From JBCBCP01 sp038530575 (GTDB lineage Bacteria > Pseudomonadota > Alphaproteobacteria > Rhodobacterales > Rhodobacteraceae), in contig JBCBCP010000012.1 in NCBI GenBank assembly GCA_038530575.1, positions 1 through 64,000 of the forward strand: a stretch of DNA of 64,000 nucleotides, in the 5' to 3' direction. Below, in pieces: positions 26,245-35,303 of the stretch. The position numbers and the translations under genes are program-made. How positions within the stretch are numbered: the first letter of the stretch is position 1; every line of letters begins with the position of its first letter. The notes under the pieces are model-generated. The model searched no databases and had not been told where the DNA came from. It worked only from the letters and a program-made list of their open reading frames with translations.

Positions 26245-27359
26245 CCACTGGTTTCTACTTTGACGAACGCTGCTTGTGGCACACAACTGGCGAGCACGCG
26301 CTGATCCTGCCCGTTGGTGGATATGTGCAGCCACCAGCGGGCGGTGGCCACGCCGAAAGCCCGGAAAGCAAACGCCGGTTCAAAAACCTGCTTGATGTGT
26401 CCGGCCTGACCGCGCAACTGGCAGTGGCGAGTGCCGAGCCCGTCACGCGCACGGATATGGAGCGCATCCATCCCGGCAGTTACATCGACCAGTTCAAGGA
26501 AATGTCCGATGCAGGCGGCGGCAATGCGGGCATCTACTCCCCCTTCGGTGCGGGCAGTTTCGAAATCGCCGCAGTGTCGGCCGGTCTGGCGAAACAGGCT
26601 GTTGATGATGTTCTGGCAGGCCAGATCAAAAACGCCTATTCCCTGTCGCGCCCGCCCGGGCACCATTGCCTGCCGGAGCAAAGCATGGGGTTTTGCCTCT
26701 TTGCCAACATTCCGATCGCAATTGAGGCAGCGCGTGCTGCGCATGGCATCGGCAAAGTCGCGATCCTTGATTGGGACGTACACCACGGGAATGGTACGCA
26801 AGCTATCTACTATGATCGCGCCGACACGTTGACGATCTCACTGCATCAGGAGGGCTGCTTCCCTCCCGGCCAAGGCGGAGCCGACGAGACTGGCACAGGC
26901 GACGGCGTTGGGCGCAACCTCAACATACCTCTGCTCGCCGGTGGCGGCCATCAGGCTTATCTTGACGCGATGGACGTGCTGGTCCTACCCGCCCTGCGCG
27001 CCTTCCAGCCCGAGCTTATCGTGATCGCATCCGGGCTAGACGCCAATGCCTTTGATCCGCTGGCACGGATGCAAGCGAACTCTGCAACGTTTCGCGAGAT
27101 GACCCGCCGCGCGATGGCCGTTGCAGATGATCTCTGTGGTGGTCGCGTCGTTGCTGTTCATGAGGGCGGCTATGCCGAAGTTGTGGTGCCGTTTTGCGGG
27201 CTCGCTGTGCTGGAGGAGCTTTCGGGCCACCGCACCGAGGTCATTGATCCATTTGAGGAACTGACAATGGCGCAACAGCCTGCAAAAGACTTCGATCGCT
27301 TTCAGCTTGAGCGATTGAAGGCGCTGAAAAGCGAGCACACCCTGTTTGCAGCGCCATAG
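26241..27359 (+). CDS. Histone deacetylase-superfamily amidohydrolase (acetylpolyamine amidohydrolase type)
   Basis: 372 residues. The zinc and active-site motifs of class II deacetylases are visible: SRPPGHHCLPEQSMGFCLFA with the catalytic His pair, and ILDWDVHHGNGTQAIYYD with the Asp and His metal ligands. The third metal ligand lies in ASGLDANAFDPLARM and the catalytic Tyr in HEGGYAE. Bacterial members remove acetyl groups from polyamines or other amines. Overlap with the livM-type gene indicates that the imported substrate is N-acylated and is deacylated in the cytoplasm before the kinase and lyase act. The latter part is inference. Confidence 0.85.
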   Translation: MTTGFYFDERCLWHTTGEHALILPVGGYVQPPAGGGHAESPESKRRFKNLLDVSGLTAQLAVASAEPVTRTDMERIHPGSYIDQFKEMSDAGGGNAGIYSPFGAGSFEIAAVSAGLAKQAVDDVLAGQIKNAYSLSRPPGHHCLPEQSMGFCLFANIPIAIEAARAAHGIGKVAILDWDVHHGNGTQAIYYDRADTLTISLHQEGCFPPGQGGADETGTGDGVGRNLNIPLLAGGGHQAYLDAMDVLVLPALRAFQPELIVIASGLDANAFDPLARMQANSATFREMTRRAMAVADDLCGGRVVAVHEGGYAEVVVPFCGLAVLEELSGHRTEVIDPFEELTMAQQPAKDFDRFQLERLKALKSEHTLFAAP

Positions 27360-27414
27360 TCCTTGGTCATCTGTCCGGACCAAACAATGCGGTTGTGTTC
27401 GATGTCTTGCCTGC

Positions 27415-28854
27415 CTAGGCGTCACTGAATTCGGGCAGGTTTTGTGGCCGCGCGTGGCTCCATAGCTCGGAGCTTTCGAGCAATTTTGAGACACGCAGCA
27501 AATCGTCTTCCCGCCCGAATTTAGCACCGATCTGGACACCGATTGGCAAACCATTCGTCGCCTGGCCAAGCGGCAGTGAAATCGCCGGTGTCCCGCAAAT
27601 ATTGTGGCCAAAGGTAAACTCGAAAAGCGGGAACATTTTTTCTACCGCGTGATCGACCAGGGATTGACCCGGGCCTATCGGCGCCACTTCGTTCCAGGGC
27701 GTTGGCAGCTTTGCCGATGTCGGCGTGAGCCACAGATCATAGTCGCGAAGTGTCGTGCCCATCTCACGTCGCATCGTAAAGATCTGATGCCGGGCTGCGA
27801 GAAACCCATCGAGGCCAATGGTCTTTGAATACTCATAGGCGGCAAAGGCGGTTGGTCCCATTGTGCTGCTGTCAACCTTGCGACCGAGGCGCGCAGCGAC
27901 CTGGTCCATCTGCGCGGCAAATCCAGCATGCCAGACCGTGACAAGCGCGATCATGGCTTCGGGGTCAGGCGTGGCGCCCGGCTTGGCGACAGGCACTATA
28001 ACGTGCCCCTCGGCTTCCAGTGCAGAAGCCACACGCTCGACGGCCATCGCGATTTCGGCGGCATCCGGGCCGTCCTGTGGTTCCGGAAGTGTCATCGCAA
28101 TTTTTAGGCGGCCCGGGTCGCGCGCGTTCATTGCAGCCCTGAACCCGCCTTCCGGCATGGAAAGTTCAAACGGATCGCCGGGAAAGTGCCGCGACAAGGC
28201 GTCGAGAAAAAATGCGGTGTCCCGAACGCTGCGCGTCACCACAAAGTTGTTGGCAAGCCCGAACCCCGCCTCTTCCCGGACCGGTCCGATGCTGCCGCGA
28301 CCGCGGGACGGCTTTAACCCGACAATGCCACACCAAGCCGCCGGCAAACGGATGGACCCCGCAATGTCGGACGCATGGGCGACAGGGACCGATCCGGTCG
28401 CCACCGCGACTGCCGCGCCTCCGCTAGAGCCACCCGGCGAGCGCGAAGGGTCCCACGGGTTGCGTGTCTTGCCAAACAACTCGGACTGCGTGTGTCCTTC
28501 TAAAGAGAATTCGGGCGCGGTACTGACCCCAATCGGAACCGTACCTGCATCTATGAGCGACCGCCCAAAGTTACTAAGCGCTGGCGCGCGTTCCCCGTCA
28601 AAAAGCTTACACCCATTCCAGAATGGGAAGCTGGGGCAATGACTCCCGAGATCCTTGAAAAATGTCGGGATGCAATGTGATGCGGCAAGCTCGGAAGGCG
28701 CATCGTTGAGACTGGCGACAAAGTTGAGACCCGTGTCCCAATACTGTGCCCTCTGGCGCGCAGCAGACAGGATGTCTTCGGATTTGAGGTCTCGCTTTTG
28801 GACTAACAACGCAAGCTCGGTTGCATCAAGTTCGGCGTATTCATCCGGTGTCAT
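27415..28854 (-). CDS. Amidase (amidase-signature family)
   Basis: 479 residues. The Gly/Ser-rich signature SPGGSSGGAAVAVATGSVPV, the nucleophile region HASDIAGSIRLPAAWCGIVG and the early lysine in FFKDLGSHC form the Ser-cisSer-Lys machinery. These enzymes hydrolyse amides or transfer acyl groups. It is convergent to the deacetylase-type gene and downstream, on the same strand, of the IclR regulator at 29070. A GAAAC-N15-GAAAC site lies about 140 nt upstream of the start. The substrate is not evident. Confidence 0.87.
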   Translation of the reverse strand: MTPDEYAELDATELALLVQKRDLKSEDILSAARQRAQYWDTGLNFVASLNDAPSELAASHCIPTFFKDLGSHCPSFPFWNGCKLFDGERAPALSNFGRSLIDAGTVPIGVSTAPEFSLEGHTQSELFGKTRNPWDPSRSPGGSSGGAAVAVATGSVPVAHASDIAGSIRLPAAWCGIVGLKPSRGRGSIGPVREEAGFGLANNFVVTRSVRDTAFFLDALSRHFPGDPFELSMPEGGFRAAMNARDPGRLKIAMTLPEPQDGPDAAEIAMAVERVASALEAEGHVIVPVAKPGATPDPEAMIALVTVWHAGFAAQMDQVAARLGRKVDSSTMGPTAFAAYEYSKTIGLDGFLAARHQIFTMRREMGTTLRDYDLWLTPTSAKLPTPWNEVAPIGPGQSLVDHAVEKMFPLFEFTFGHNICGTPAISLPLGQATNGLPIGVQIGAKFGREDDLLRVSKLLESSELWSHARPQNLPEFSDA

Positions 28855-28989
28855 TGACCAACTCCAACTTTATGGCCTTGGCGGCTGCCAACAGTGGAAC
28901 GACCACAATTTGTACCCAGAGCAGGCGCAGATGGATCCCATCACGCACAACAAAAATTCACTCTATCAGTGTGGCACATGCGCTAATTT

Positions 28990-29014
28990 GTTTCAATATA
29001 TGATTAACTGTTTC
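28990..29014 (-). promoter_or_regulatory. GAAAC-N15-GAAAC site upstream of the amidase gene
   Basis: On the minus strand two GAAAC blocks are separated by exactly 15 nt, with TCATATAT in the spacer. The same arrangement, including a TCATATGT in the spacer, occurs at 29939-29963 ahead of the arylsulfotransferase gene. Both flank the IclR gene at 29070. This looks like a shared regulator site. Confidence 0.45.
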
Positions 29015-29069
29015 AAATAAAGCAACAAGTGAGATTGGCACAGCCTGCGGCATTGGTCAGGTCGCGAAC

Positions 29070-29864
29070 CTATGCGCCCTGCAGGGCCTCGTCGATCCGC
29101 GAGAGATAGCCGATTGGATGTGTCCCACCCGTCTCGCCTGTCACTTGTACCGCGGTTTTCAAAACCGCTTTGATAATGCGCCCGCGCAATTCTGGCGTCA
29201 TACGATGAGACGGGGTTGCGACTGCCATGGCACCGATAGGCAATCTCTCGTTGTCGAATATAGGCGCAGCAATGCCGTGGACGTTCTCAAAATAGGTTTG
29301 GTCTGCCTCACCGTATCCTTGCGCAAATGCCTGCTCGATTTGCTGCTCAACTGACTTGGGATCAGTTTGCGTGAATGTCGTTATCGCTTCCATCTTCTGG
29401 CCGAGTACGCGCTTGCGCAGGGCTTCACTGCAGTAAGCCAGAATGACAAGCCCGGACGCGGTCGCGTGCATGGGATTGATATCGCCGATCATCGGAGAGA
29501 CACGGTTGCTCTGCGTGCTCTCAAAAGACGCAATGCTCACGACAGATAGACCCGAAATGATCTGCGCATGCGCCGTTTCGCCGGTTTCAACGCCCAATGG
29601 GCGCAAATGACCTTTGATAATCGACTCCATGGGAAAGGCGTGCTCACGTATGGTGGCAAGCCTCAACACTCCGGGGCCAAGCCGGTAAAGACGCGACTTT
29701 GCGTTCTTCTCGATCAGGCCTGAATCCATCATGGACGCAAACATCCTGTGGATGGCAGCCTTGTCGACACCAGACCTGCGCGCCAAGTCCGAAACGCCCA
29801 GCTCTGGTTCCTCTTTTGAGAAATAGTCCAGCAGCTTCAGTGCTTTTGCGATTGTCGAAGACAT
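29070..29864 (-). CDS. IclR-family transcriptional regulator
   Basis: 264 residues from the ATG at 29864, which follows a GGGAGAGAC ribosome-binding site; the frame extends 11 codons further upstream past that site. The wHTH has IAKALKLLDYFSKEEPELGV and SDLARRSGVDKAAIHRMFAS. The effector domain contains MHATASGLVILAYCSEALRK and YFENVHGIAAPIFDNERLPI. It lies between the amidase (same strand) and the divergent arylsulfotransferase gene. Similar 25-bp sites in front of both are plausible operators. Confidence 0.87.
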   Translation of the reverse strand: MSSTIAKALKLLDYFSKEEPELGVSDLARRSGVDKAAIHRMFASMMDSGLIEKNAKSRLYRLGPGVLRLATIREHAFPMESIIKGHLRPLGVETGETAHAQIISGLSVVSIASFESTQSNRVSPMIGDINPMHATASGLVILAYCSEALRKRVLGQKMEAITTFTQTDPKSVEQQIEQAFAQGYGEADQTYFENVHGIAAPIFDNERLPIGAMAVATPSHRMTPELRGRIIKAVLKTAVQVTGETGGTHPIGYLSRIDEALQGA

Positions 29865-29938
29865 TAAGTTTGTCTCTCCCTGGCAACTAAACGGCAAAAT
29901 ACATGAACGTTGACCAAAGTACTAATGTTGTGTTAAAA

Positions 29939-29963
29939 GAAACTATGTTGTCATATGTGAAAC
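29939..29963 (+). promoter_or_regulatory. GAAAC-N15-GAAAC site upstream of the arylsulfotransferase gene
   Basis: Two direct GAAAC blocks are 20 bp apart, start to start, in the 134-nt divergent region between the IclR and arylsulfotransferase genes. The layout matches the site at 28990-29014. Candidate operator of the adjacent IclR protein. Confidence 0.45.
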
Positions 29964-29998
29964 GATATCGCTTGTAGCCTTGGAGGTCAACGCGCGCC

Positions 29999-31663
29999 GT
30001 GCCAACCCTAAAAGATTCCCCAAAGGTCATACAAAACCCCAATCCGGCGGTTCCGCTGGCAGCGCTCGTTCAATTCGACGCAGCCGAAGCGATCCGCCGG
30101 ACGCAGATCCGTGTGACCGATGGAGACAAAACGCGCGACCTGTCATTTGACGACAGCTATGACCCAACTCAGGGCCTGCCGCTTTTGTGTATGTACGAAG
30201 GCCGCGCGCACGAGATCAGTGTCGAAATCGAACTGAGGGACGGCAGCCGGTCCGGGCCCTATCACCTGACATACGTCACGCCGATGCTGCCCCGGGATTC
30301 ACTGGAATACCCCACAATTGAAATCAAGGAATGCGTCCCCGACGCACTCGAGCCGGGCTACACCTTCATGACCCTGTGGCGGCGCTGCCCCAAACGCCCC
30401 ATGTGGATGACCAAGAAACAAGCTGATTTCTTTCGCAAATGGGGCATGATCATCTGCATTGATCCGGCCGGAAAAATCGTATGGTCCTACCAGACTGACA
30501 AGCAGCTTCAGGGCATCGTGCGCCTTCCCAACGGCAACATCTTTTATCACACCGAGTGGTTCCAATCGGTCGAAATTGACATGCTGGGCAACGAAGTGCG
30601 GAAATTCCACGCGACTGCACGGCTGGGAGAGGATGTCCCGGGCTCGGTCGGCATCAATGCTGCCAGCATCCACCACATGCCGCATCATATGTCGAACGGG
30701 AACTTTCTGTGCCTCACCGCGCATGCGCGCGAGATCGAGAACTACCCGGCCAGCGAGACCGATCCGAATGTCCGGGCAACCAAAAACGTAATCGGAGACG
30801 CTATTGTCGAGTTCACGCCCAACGGTGACATCGTCTGGGAGTGGAACGCTTTTGATCATCTCGATCCGTTCCGCATCGGCTACAACTTCACCAATTACTA
30901 CTGGCACGTACGAGGGTTTCCCCATCACTATGATTGGACCCACGGAAACGGCGTTTGCCACGACCCGCATGACGATACGATCATGGTCAGCTTTCGCCAC
31001 CAATGCGCCGTGCTCAAGATCGACCGCAAGACCAAAGAGATCATCTGGATCCTTGGCACACACGACAATTGGGGGCCGGAATATCAGTCCAAGCTGCTGA
31101 CCCCGGTCGGCGACGATTTCGAGTGGCACTGGCATGGCCACAATCCGCGCGTGACAGGGCCGAACACCTTCGTGATGTATGACAACCACATCCTCCAGGC
31201 GATGCCCTTCAAAGAACGCAAGAACCCCGGCGCGTGTTTCGCGCGGGCGGTTGAGTACGAGGTTGATCGTGACGCGATGACGGTTCGGCAGGTCTGGACC
31301 TCCCGCGACACCGAGGAGACGCGGGTGCTATCCTGGGCCATGGGCGATGCGCATCGTCTTCCAAAGACGGACAACATGCTTGTGATCGACTCTGGCTGCA
31401 CCGTCACCGACGACCCGATTGCCGAGTCTGGCGAAGTGCGTCAGGAAGACCTGATCTGGGACAACTTCAACCGCTCGGCGTTTATCGTGTCTGACTTCCC
31501 GCCATGGGTCAGGATGCGGGAATTGCGGCGCAGCGACACCGCCGATGTCCTGTGGGAAGCCCATATCAAACATCCGCACGAGATCATCGGGTGGGAGGTT
31601 TTCGGCGGCTTCCGGGCCGCCTCGCTCTATCCCGAAGGCGTCGAGAGCCTCGGCGCGGCGTAG
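29999..31663 (+). CDS. Arylsulfotransferase (ASST)-family protein, apparently cytoplasmic
   Basis: 554 residues from a GTG start preceded by TTGGAGGTC. The ASST beta-propeller blocks are visible: GKIVWSYQTDKQLQGIVRLP NGN-type blades, then HHMPHHMSNGNFLCL, NGDIVWEWNAFDHLDPFRIG and FEWHWHGHNPRV. Classical AssT transfers sulfate from aryl sulfates to phenols in the periplasm through a histidine. Here no signal peptide is seen, so a different compartment or reaction is possible. It is followed by a TAXI-TRAP transporter in the same direction, suggesting that the transporter imports its substrate. Confidence 0.75.
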   Translation: MPTLKDSPKVIQNPNPAVPLAALVQFDAAEAIRRTQIRVTDGDKTRDLSFDDSYDPTQGLPLLCMYEGRAHEISVEIELRDGSRSGPYHLTYVTPMLPRDSLEYPTIEIKECVPDALEPGYTFMTLWRRCPKRPMWMTKKQADFFRKWGMIICIDPAGKIVWSYQTDKQLQGIVRLPNGNIFYHTEWFQSVEIDMLGNEVRKFHATARLGEDVPGSVGINAASIHHMPHHMSNGNFLCLTAHAREIENYPASETDPNVRATKNVIGDAIVEFTPNGDIVWEWNAFDHLDPFRIGYNFTNYYWHVRGFPHHYDWTHGNGVCHDPHDDTIMVSFRHQCAVLKIDRKTKEIIWILGTHDNWGPEYQSKLLTPVGDDFEWHWHGHNPRVTGPNTFVMYDNHILQAMPFKERKNPGACFARAVEYEVDRDAMTVRQVWTSRDTEETRVLSWAMGDAHRLPKTDNMLVIDSGCTVTDDPIAESGEVRQEDLIWDNFNRSAFIVSDFPPWVRMRELRRSDTADVLWEAHIKHPHEIIGWEVFGGFRAASLYPEGVESLGAA

Positions 31664-31708
31664 GCGGGACAGGCACACAGGGTTTGGGACACAATCAGGG
31701 GTAACAGA

Positions 31709-33796
31709 ATGAGTGACAAATCCGCGGCACAGCGGCTGGGCGAAGCCCTCGCATTTGTCTTCACCATGGTCATCTTGGTCTATGCGGCCTCTGGGCCAGT
31801 GTCCGAATTGGTCCGCTGGATCATCGAAACGACGACGCCCGGTTTCGAAGAACTGTCGCGGCGCGAGCAGCGCGTCCTGATCCGAGAGCATTGGCTTGGC
31901 GCGGCGTTCCGGTCGTTTGAACAAGGCGTTCTGCTGCCCACGGGCATGATCCTGGGTCTGCCGCTTCTGTTTGGGTTCATTGTGTCTTACCTGGGGCTGG
32001 CTCAGACACCCGCATGGCTCAAATGGTCGGGGGCTGTCCTGTCGGCATTCGTTCTTGTGTTTTGGATCATCGGCCTCTTTGCCACTGATGGCGGGGCGCT
32101 GCCATCGGCAAATACCATCGACTTCGTGCTCTTCCCGCTTTCAACCATCCTTGTGCTTTACCTCACTTGGCGCATGTTCGGCACGTTCATCGTGGGCTTT
32201 TGCCTTTTTTGGGTCATCTACTTTTTCGTGCGCGGCATGCTGCCTGACTGGACGGGCATTCTGGCCGGGTCGGAAGCGACCTTCTCGCAGAGCATGCGGT
32301 CCATGGTCTTGACCTTTTGGGCCCAAACGGGCGGCATCTTCGGCCAGCCTTTGCAGGTCGTATCGGGCAACGTGCTGGTCTTCATTGTCTTCGGCGCTGT
32401 CCTGATGGCCAGCGGCGCGGGCGAGCTTTTGATGAAGATCGCCAACAGGTTGACCGGTCGGTTCACCGGCGGTCCGGCGCATGCGGCTGTTGCCAGCTCT
32501 GCCATGTTTGGCACGCTCAGTGGTGCTGCGATTTCGAACGTCGTCTCAACAGGTGTGATGACCATTCCGGTAATCAAGCGCGCAGGCTTCAAGCCGACCT
32601 TCGCCGCCGCAGTTGAGGCCGCGGCATCTACCGGTGGTCAGATCGTTCCGCCTGTCATGGGCGTCGTGGCCTTCTTTGTGGCCGGACAGATCGGGCTCGA
32701 TTATCGCTATATCGTCGTCGCCGCGATTGTGCCTGCGATCCTCTACTATCTCGGTACGTTCCTGACGGTTTATTTCGAAGCACGAAAGCAGGGCGTCGGT
32801 CCCCTGCCGGCCGAGCAGCGCCCGGGGCTTTCGTCCAGCGAATTGCTTCAGTGCCTTGTGTTCATTCTGCCCCTCGGCGTGTTGAGTTACTTTCTGTTCA
32901 CGCAGCCATCCGTGCAAAAGGCGGGCTTTTACGGGTTTGTCGTCGCTCTTGTATGCTCTTTGGTGCTGTTCAAAGAGTTTCGCAGTTGGAAAAGGGTGCG
33001 CCAGGCGTTCGTTGACGCGGGAAAAATGTCGGCCTCAATCATTGTCATCGTCGCGGCCATCGGTTTGATCGTCGGCTTGATCCAGGTGTCAGGGTTCAGC
33101 GGGCGGTTGTCTTTGCTACTGGCGCAACTCGCCGCCGGACCATTGTTCTGGAACCTGATTGTCGTGGCCTTGGGCGCTATCGTTCTGGGCATGGGCCTGC
33201 CCCCTGGTGCGACGTATTTCATCATCGTCATTGCGCTGAGCTCCGGCATTGACGCGGTTGGGATTGCTCCGCTGACCCTGCACCTATTCGTCGTCTTCTT
33301 TGCGGTTCTGTCATCCGTGACACCGCCGGTGGCACTTGCCGCCTTTGCAGCCGCGCCCATTGCCGGCGCAGCCCCGGTCCCGACAGGATTTCAGGCAGCG
33401 CGATTGGCACTGGCGGGCTTCTTCATTCCTTTCGTGTTCGTCTACCACCCGGCAGTCCTCTACCAGCTTCAGAACCTGTTCGTATGGTTCGGAGGTGAGT
33501 TGCCCACATCAAAAGCCATGATCGACATCACAACGGTATCTTGGCTTGATTTGGGCTGGATTGTCTTCGCGTTTGCCTTGTCCATGTGGCTGCTCGCCTC
33601 CGCGTTGACCGGCTATGAGAAGAACAGACTTAATATCATAGAGCGCGTGCTGCGTGTCGCAGTTGGCCTCGTTGCCCTCGCTCCAAACATGACTTTGGCC
33701 ATACCTGCGGCGATTGCGGGTATCGCCCTTGTCGTCGCCCATCGGTACCTGGGAGGTGCTCCCTCCCCTGTCGATATCAAACCTCAACCAAACTAA
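31709..33796 (+). CDS. TRAP transporter fused permease (DctQM fusion), TAXI type
   Basis: 695 residues with many hydrophobic segments. The core block GGPAHAAVASSAMFGTLSGA followed by AISNVVSTGVMTIPVIKRAG is typical of the 4TM/12TM fused TRAP permeases that pair with TAXI binding proteins. VLGMGLPPGATYFIIVIALS and SVTPPVALAAFAAAPIAGA complete the DctM region. It carries out secondary, ion-driven uptake of an organic acid across the inner membrane. The TAXI binding-protein gene follows 22 nt later, and the arylsulfotransferase gene precedes it by 45 nt. Confidence 0.9.
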   Translation: MSDKSAAQRLGEALAFVFTMVILVYAASGPVSELVRWIIETTTPGFEELSRREQRVLIREHWLGAAFRSFEQGVLLPTGMILGLPLLFGFIVSYLGLAQTPAWLKWSGAVLSAFVLVFWIIGLFATDGGALPSANTIDFVLFPLSTILVLYLTWRMFGTFIVGFCLFWVIYFFVRGMLPDWTGILAGSEATFSQSMRSMVLTFWAQTGGIFGQPLQVVSGNVLVFIVFGAVLMASGAGELLMKIANRLTGRFTGGPAHAAVASSAMFGTLSGAAISNVVSTGVMTIPVIKRAGFKPTFAAAVEAAASTGGQIVPPVMGVVAFFVAGQIGLDYRYIVVAAIVPAILYYLGTFLTVYFEARKQGVGPLPAEQRPGLSSSELLQCLVFILPLGVLSYFLFTQPSVQKAGFYGFVVALVCSLVLFKEFRSWKRVRQAFVDAGKMSASIIVIVAAIGLIVGLIQVSGFSGRLSLLLAQLAAGPLFWNLIVVALGAIVLGMGLPPGATYFIIVIALSSGIDAVGIAPLTLHLFVVFFAVLSSVTPPVALAAFAAAPIAGAAPVPTGFQAARLALAGFFIPFVFVYHPAVLYQLQNLFVWFGGELPTSKAMIDITTVSWLDLGWIVFAFALSMWLLASALTGYEKNRLNIIERVLRVAVGLVALAPNMTLAIPAAIAGIALVVAHRYLGGAPSPVDIKPQPN

Positions 33797-33818
33797 GATC
33801 ATCAAAAGGGAGAAACAC

Positions 33819-34796
33819 ATGCGTAAAACAATCACGGCAGTCACAGCAGGCCTCTTGCTGGCAACGGCTGCTCATGCCGAAGATATCACGCTTAAAATGG
33901 CCACAATCGCGCCCAGCCTTGGCCAAGCCATCACGATGGCAACGCTGGCCAATGTCGTCAGCAATGAACTGGACGGCATCTCGATTGAAGTTTCTGGCGG
34001 AGGGGCCGCGACGGTCCATCAGATGGAAGTCGGGCGTGGCAACCTTGACTTCTCCATGACCGCGCCAGTGCTCTACAATCTTATGGCAGGCGGCAAAGCG
34101 ATGTACAAAAACCAGGCCGACGCGCCTGAACTCGCGAAAAACGTCTCGCTTCTGATGTGGTTCCCGTATGGGTCCTACAACTTTGCCGTTCGTGCCGACA
34201 GTGACATTCAGTATCTTGATGATCTTGAGGGCGCATCTGTTTTCCTGGGTCCTCAAGGGGGCGGTGCCTACAACACCTCGCGGGGTTGGATCGAAGCGAC
34301 GACAGGTCTTGTCGAAGGTCAGGACTACACCGCGATCAAGGCCAATTGGCAAACGGGATTTCAGGCCTTTCTTGACGGCAAGATTGACGTCTACGTGAAC
34401 GGTTGTCTGGATCCGTGCGGTCAGTTCATCCAATTCACGGAAACTGAAGAAATTCGTTTTCTTGGGCCGGAAAGCGCAGAGGGCGAAGCCGTTGAAAAAT
34501 TCTTGGGCAAATGGCGCCACAGAGCAGAAGTTGCACCGGGCCTTTATGAAGGGCAAAAGAATGAAACCGCTGTAGCATCGCTAGACGGTGCCGTCGGCAT
34601 CGCAGTTCGCTCAGATCTTGATGAAGAAGTTGTCTACCAAGTCACCAAAGCCTTCTGGGACAATCTGGACAAGGTGACATCTGACGCCCCCTGGGCGAAG
34701 GCCCTGAATATCAATTACGCGTCGCAGCAGCGCGGGCAAATGCAACTGCATCCCGGTGCCGCGCGGTATTTTCGGGAAGTCGGTGCGATAGACTAA
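33819..34796 (+). CDS. TAXI-family TRAP transporter solute-binding protein
   Basis: 325 residues from the ATG at 33819 after AAAGGGAG; the longer upstream frame overlaps the permease gene. The signal peptide is RKTITAVTAGLLLATAAHAE with cleavage after AHA. The mature part includes IEVSGGGAATVHQMEVGRGN and a later GPQGGGAYNTSRGWIEATTG, both typical of TAXI proteins. It captures an organic anion in the periplasm for the fused permease upstream. A hairpin follows its stop. Confidence 0.9.
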   Translation: MRKTITAVTAGLLLATAAHAEDITLKMATIAPSLGQAITMATLANVVSNELDGISIEVSGGGAATVHQMEVGRGNLDFSMTAPVLYNLMAGGKAMYKNQADAPELAKNVSLLMWFPYGSYNFAVRADSDIQYLDDLEGASVFLGPQGGGAYNTSRGWIEATTGLVEGQDYTAIKANWQTGFQAFLDGKIDVYVNGCLDPCGQFIQFTETEEIRFLGPESAEGEAVEKFLGKWRHRAEVAPGLYEGQKNETAVASLDGAVGIAVRSDLDEEVVYQVTKAFWDNLDKVTSDAPWAKALNINYASQQRGQMQLHPGAARYFREVGAID

Positions 34797-34805
34797 CCAC
34801 CCTTT

Positions 34806-34834
34806 GTCTGGCGGGGCTTGTTGCTCCGCCAGAC
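34806..34834 (+). terminator. Hairpin after the TRAP operon
   Basis: GTCTGGCGG and CCGCCAGAC form a 9-bp stem around an 11-nt loop, starting 10 nt after the binding-protein stop. A T-rich tail is lacking, so termination efficiency is uncertain. Confidence 0.5.
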
Positions 34835-34911
34835 CTTGCGGGGGCTCTTTCCAGCGCCCGCCTGCCCAAGGCCGAAAAGCGGCGAAATAATAATAAACGC
34901 GCCTGAAGTCA

Positions 34912-35252
34912 CTGAATACTGTTGCCGATCTCAATCCACCGATGTGGTTCGACGGGTCAAGCATCCACTTGAACCGAAAGCTTTTAGACAAGGACCGAAC
35001 CGAGCGCGTGTATCCAGTGCGTGGCATTTTTAATTCCGGTGCGCACTGTTGCGTTGCGACCGACTGGCCCGCAATGAGCGATGACCCAAATCCGTGGTTC
35101 GGGATACAAACACTGATCACTCGCGCCAATCCCTCAATCGCTGGATACGGCGCGTTGGGCCCGGGTCAGGTCTTGCCGCTTTACACGCGCGCGCCGGCCC
35201 AAGCGATGGGCTGGGGCGACCTCACCGGGACCCCGACCGTCGGCAAGAGCGC
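34912..35252 (+). pseudogene. YtcJ-like amidohydrolase, C-terminal fragment
   Basis: An open stretch without a start contains TERVYPVRGIFNSGAHCCVA, TDWPAMSDDPNPWFGIQTLI and TRANPS, matching the C-terminal part of large YtcJ-type metal-dependent amidohydrolases. The SDWP block normally carries the last metal-binding Asp. The tail LYTRAPAQAMGW and TVGKSA also fits, and then homology stops abruptly at about 35252. That is 30 bp before the 22-bp repeat and the integrase. It is a truncated relic at the edge of the decayed island. Confidence 0.65.
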
Positions 35253-35280
35253 AGGTGTTCATCCCCAATCGGTTCCAAGT

Positions 35281-35302
35281 GTGGGAACGAATGTGGGAAC
35301 GC
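35281..35302 (+). repeat. 22-bp GTGGGAAC repeat, left copy
   Basis: Two GTGGGAAC blocks sit immediately before the start of the left integrase remnant. The 22 bp match the copy at 41686-41707 at 20 of 22 positions in the same orientation. They mark the left end of the decayed island and may be integrase arm sites or part of an attachment site. Confidence 0.55.
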
Positions 35303-35303
35303 A

